From Oribacterium sinus (lineage in GTDB: Bacteria; Bacillota; Clostridia; Lachnospirales; Lachnospiraceae), in contig NZ_JACHHH010000009.1 in assembly GCF_014202695.1 (NCBI RefSeq), positions 78,053 to 142,052 on the forward strand: a stretch of DNA of 64,000 nt, in the 5' to 3' direction. How positions within the stretch are numbered: the stretch's first letter is position 1; each line of letters opens with the position of its first letter. The position numbers and the translations under genes were made by a program. The notes beneath the pieces are model-generated. The model saw only the letters and a program-made list of their open reading frames with translations, was not told the DNA's origin and made no database searches. This document shows positions 61,389 through 64,000 of the stretch, piece after piece.

Positions 61389-63143
61389 ATGAAAAGAAGC
61401 AGAATGGTATTCGCGGCATGTATGGGACTTGCGCTCTCTTTTATGGCAGGGAGAATGAGCGCTTATGCGGGAGAAGAAGGAACGGAACTTCGAGCCAGCT
61501 CTTCAAATATTTCTTCCTTGCAGGGGACACAATTTTTTTCTGCCGGAGCTAATAACTATGGATATTTTGGCGAGACTCCGCCTGCAGGAAAGATTGTCAT
61601 TGATGAGATTCAACTTCGTGAACAAATAAATGATTTGATGCCTGATTTGATGCCTAATACACCGAGAGATGGGATGCGGGTACAAGAGCTTGATCTCAGA
61701 GGAAAGAACTTGAAGCTGAAGATTCATCAGAAGGGGGATGCCCCGAATCAGTTCATCAATGTAGACGATATCTACATTTCCTCTCCTATCTATTATAACA
61801 AGATGACCGGGGAAAGTGATTATGAGCGGTACACGGAAAGAACATTTACTCCCGGAGACTATTTTTACGGGATTGAACTGACTACAACAAACAAGAATTA
61901 CTGGTTCGAGAATGATTTACGGAATAGTTTTTCTCTGGAAACCGTTTATGGGCAAGCAACAATTAGAGTCCATCATACCTATTCTTTCTATTTTGCGGGA
62001 GAAGAAGAGAGTGCAAACAAACTCGTTCTTTATTTTTCTGAAGGGTCTATGAGTAAAGTAGAAGAGGATTATCCGTTTAAAGAAATCAGGATGTTTCTTC
62101 CGGAGAAAGATTTACAGTATGGAAAATTAGGAGACGAGGTACCCTATACCACATGGAGTAAAATGGGAGATGGCCTGATTGATGGAAATGGAGAGGAAAC
62201 AGAGACGGAAGTCTCCATTCCGCATAAGGGCGAAAATAAAGTAAGATGCGAATATGCGTTAGAGGATGTTTCGAGGGGCGGATACTATGGAAGCGGATCG
62301 AAGATCACAAGGCCGGGAACTTATCGCCGTGTGCTTCGCAACTTTACACTGAAGATGAATTCTATCAGCCATTATCGTCTCACCTTCGGCGGTATAGATG
62401 GAAGTCTTGTAACCAAGTTCTACATCAATGATAAAGAATGGAAGATAGATCCGAGAACAAGCTCTCTGGATTCAATCGATCCGGTGACGGGAAGCCTGAA
62501 AGTGACCTTGTATGACCCGGACTACATCACTTTAAGGGGCGCAGGGGGAAATACCGGTGGCTCCTCTTATAGCGGCGGTTCCGGTAGCTCCTCCAGCGGT
62601 AGCAGTGGTGGCAGTTCTTCGGGAGGCGGTTCATATAGCGGCGGTGGTTCTTCAGGTGGAGTGGCATTCAGCGGTGGCGGATCCGGCGGAAGTAGCGGAG
62701 GCTCCGGGGGTGGTTCTTCTGCAATCTTTAGCGGAAATCCTGCCGGACAGGTTTTGGGAGTGGACCGTTCCCTTTCCAATGGGGAATGGGTGAAAGATGA
62801 AAAAGGCTGGTGGTACAAGAGAAAAGACGGAAGCTATCCAAAGAATACTTGGGGTTATGAAGAATATAATGGAAAGTCCTACTGGTATTATTTTTTAGAT
62901 AGCGGGTATATGGCGACAGGATGGGTAGACTTGAACGGCAGTAAGTACTATCTCTTCCCGGGCTCCGACGGTTGGATGGGAAGAATGCTCACCGGTTGGC
63001 AGTGGATTGACGGAAACTGCTACTACTTAGACCCGCAAGAACAGAACGAAGGAGCTCTATATAGAAACACCACTACCCCCGATGGGTTTACAGTAGACTC
63101 GGAAGGAAGATGGGTAGTGAATGGAGCGGTGCAAAAACAATAA
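61389..63143 (+). CDS. Secreted protein with choline-binding-type C-terminal repeats
   Basis: A 584-residue exported protein. A Sec signal peptide (KRSRMVFAACMGLALSFMAG..SAYAG) precedes a ~350-residue unassigned beta-rich region with no family that I recognise. A Gly/Ser-rich linker spans about 386-447 (GGSS-type units). The last ~120 residues have cell-wall-binding repeats: GWWYKRKDGSYPKNTWG, YWYYFLDSGYMATGWVDLNGSKYYLF and GWQWIDGNCYYLD, as in choline-binding proteins. AGGAGG precedes the ATG at 61389 by 5 bases. It probably sits non-covalently on the cell wall; LicD at 55.1 kb may supply the matching phosphocholine. The next gene encodes a related secreted protein. Confidence 0.85.
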   Translation: MKRSRMVFAACMGLALSFMAGRMSAYAGEEGTELRASSSNISSLQGTQFFSAGANNYGYFGETPPAGKIVIDEIQLREQINDLMPDLMPNTPRDGMRVQELDLRGKNLKLKIHQKGDAPNQFINVDDIYISSPIYYNKMTGESDYERYTERTFTPGDYFYGIELTTTNKNYWFENDLRNSFSLETVYGQATIRVHHTYSFYFAGEEESANKLVLYFSEGSMSKVEEDYPFKEIRMFLPEKDLQYGKLGDEVPYTTWSKMGDGLIDGNGEETETEVSIPHKGENKVRCEYALEDVSRGGYYGSGSKITRPGTYRRVLRNFTLKMNSISHYRLTFGGIDGSLVTKFYINDKEWKIDPRTSSLDSIDPVTGSLKVTLYDPDYITLRGAGGNTGGSSYSGGSGSSSSGSSGGSSSGGGSYSGGGSSGGVAFSGGGSGGSSGGSGGGSSAIFSGNPAGQVLGVDRSLSNGEWVKDEKGWWYKRKDGSYPKNTWGYEEYNGKSYWYYFLDSGYMATGWVDLNGSKYYLFPGSDGWMGRMLTGWQWIDGNCYYLDPQEQNEGALYRNTTTPDGFTVDSEGRWVVNGAVQKQ

Positions 63144-63218
63144 AATTTCCATAAATTGATAGAAATATAGTATAATTTTATATCGTGAAATGGCAATAAA
63201 TAAGAAAGGACGATGGAG

Positions 63219-64000
63219 ATGAGAAGAAAAAACATGCTGGCTTTAGGACTGAGTGCAGTACTTTGCACAGGGCTCTTTGCCCCTGCAAGCTATGCGGATA
63301 GTATAGATACGAAGGATTCTTACGTACCGGAGTTAGAAACAAGCTCTGAAAAAAATAGCTTTGAAACAGCAAGTGCTGTAGAAGGATTAGACGATTTTCC
63401 GGAAGAGACTGCTGTGGAAGGGAAAACTGCGTCCATAGAGGAAGAAGTGTCGACTACTGGTACAGAAGACCCCGAGGAGCTTGCTGAGCGAAAGGGTGAG
63501 TCCACAGAGGACTCTACAGAAGGTATAAGGGAAACAGAATCTACGATAGTGACCTCCGGATATTCAGGGTTTAGAAGTGCTGCAGTGACAAAACCACTTG
63601 ATAATAAGATTGTAACTTTGCTTGTTTCATTTGAAGATTGGGATTTTCCCGCAAGAGATCACATGAGAGTGCTTCGGGATAAAAAGGTAAATGTAACAGG
63701 TATTGCCTTAAGAGGAGGAGAAGTTGGAGTCATCAACAATCCTAGCCAGGATCTTTATAAAATTCTCCCGGAGAGGGAAGTTGAAAAGAAAGTAAATGAT
63801 CAGTGGGTTCCTTACAATCTCAACTACTTTACCCCTGGAGAGTATCACTACGTATATACACTGGCTGAAGGAAAAAAGAGTCCATACTATCTTTTGCCAA
63901 TAGCTGAACAGGATGGAGATGGTATATTTGCTTATACAAGTGTTTCTATGCATGAAAAGTATTTTCATCAGAAAGGGGAACATGCATACTATCAGGATAA
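63219..64000 (+). CDS. Secreted protein, partial at window end
   Basis: An open frame of at least 260 codons, cut off by the window edge. AAAGGA lies 8 bases before the ATG. A signal peptide (MRRKNMLALGLSAVLCTGLFAPASYA) is followed by an acidic, Glu/Thr/Ser-rich stretch (residues 30-110). From about 118 there is a domain with NKIVTLLVSFEDWDFPARDHMRVLRDKKVNVTGIALRGGEVGVINN and YFTPGEYHYVYTL, which resembles RVQELDLRGKNLKLKI and TPGDYFYGIEL in the preceding protein. The two are probably paralogues with a shared unknown domain. A C-terminal wall-binding part, if any, is outside the window. Confidence 0.85.
   Translation, partial: MRRKNMLALGLSAVLCTGLFAPASYADSIDTKDSYVPELETSSEKNSFETASAVEGLDDFPEETAVEGKTASIEEEVSTTGTEDPEELAERKGESTEDSTEGIRETESTIVTSGYSGFRSAAVTKPLDNKIVTLLVSFEDWDFPARDHMRVLRDKKVNVTGIALRGGEVGVINNPSQDLYKILPEREVEKKVNDQWVPYNLNYFTPGEYHYVYTLAEGKKSPYYLLPIAEQDGDGIFAYTSVSMHEKYFHQKGEHAYYQD

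Overview
The window looks like the chromosome of an anaerobic low-to-moderate GC Firmicute of the class Clostridia, most likely a Lachnospiraceae member. A genus such as Oribacterium is only a guess. The basis is strong AGGAGG ribosome-binding sites, a hybrid-cluster protein, DUF3793, DUF1858 and hemerythrin genes, MglBAC, and LicD with choline-binding-type repeats. All coordinates, starts and motifs were read by hand and no database search was run.

Positions 1-8.3 kb hold a redox and nitrosative-stress block: DUF3793, flavodoxin, a nitronate monooxygenase-like enzyme, DUF488, the hybrid-cluster protein Hcp, and a divergent Crp/Fnr regulator with an unusual Cys/His-rich N-terminus. Positions 13.1-15.6 kb return to this theme with hemerythrin, an unknown 201-residue protein, DUF1858 and glutathione peroxidase. 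One palindrome, TGTTGC-N4-GCAACA, lies in front of flavodoxin, hcp and DUF1858. In all three it sits about 40-41 bases upstream of the predicted start of transcription, where a class II Crp/Fnr activator binds. Between the two blocks (8.5-13.1 kb) is an acquired segment with a serine-recombinase stump, a large RecD-like helicase-nuclease, and an antitoxin whose PIN toxin is truncated.

Positions 15.7-32.8 kb are housekeeping and envelope genes: M18 aminopeptidase, an amino-acid transporter, polyphosphate kinase, a nucleosidase/radical-SAM fusion, an SDR, a sodium:solute symporter, and three consecutive large membrane proteins resembling GT-C glycosyltransferases, each with repetitive inserts in its loops. 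Positions 32.8-43.6 kb are a decayed accessory island: a DUF1016 nuclease gene with two stops, broken ATP-binding genes, a tRNA-Arg with a duplicated 3' half 2.6 kb away, a DUF4143 ATPase, an AbiEi-like antitoxin with truncated AbiEii, an FRG-domain protein, an IS110 remnant, an HTH gene with a long palindromic operator, and an AlbA_2 protein.

Positions 43.7-64 kb carry an Rrf2-regulated oxidoreductase, a sugar ABC importer without ATPase, phage-like KilA-N/BRO genes, AIM24, BrnQ, a CDP-sugar/LicD/glycosyltransferase cluster, MglBAC, and two secreted proteins, the last cut by the window edge. A family of roughly 130-bp palindromic repeats is scattered through the window (1.5, 3.9-4.5, 24.2 and 57.0 kb); at 3.9-4.5 kb several copies are nested into one 600-bp inverted array.
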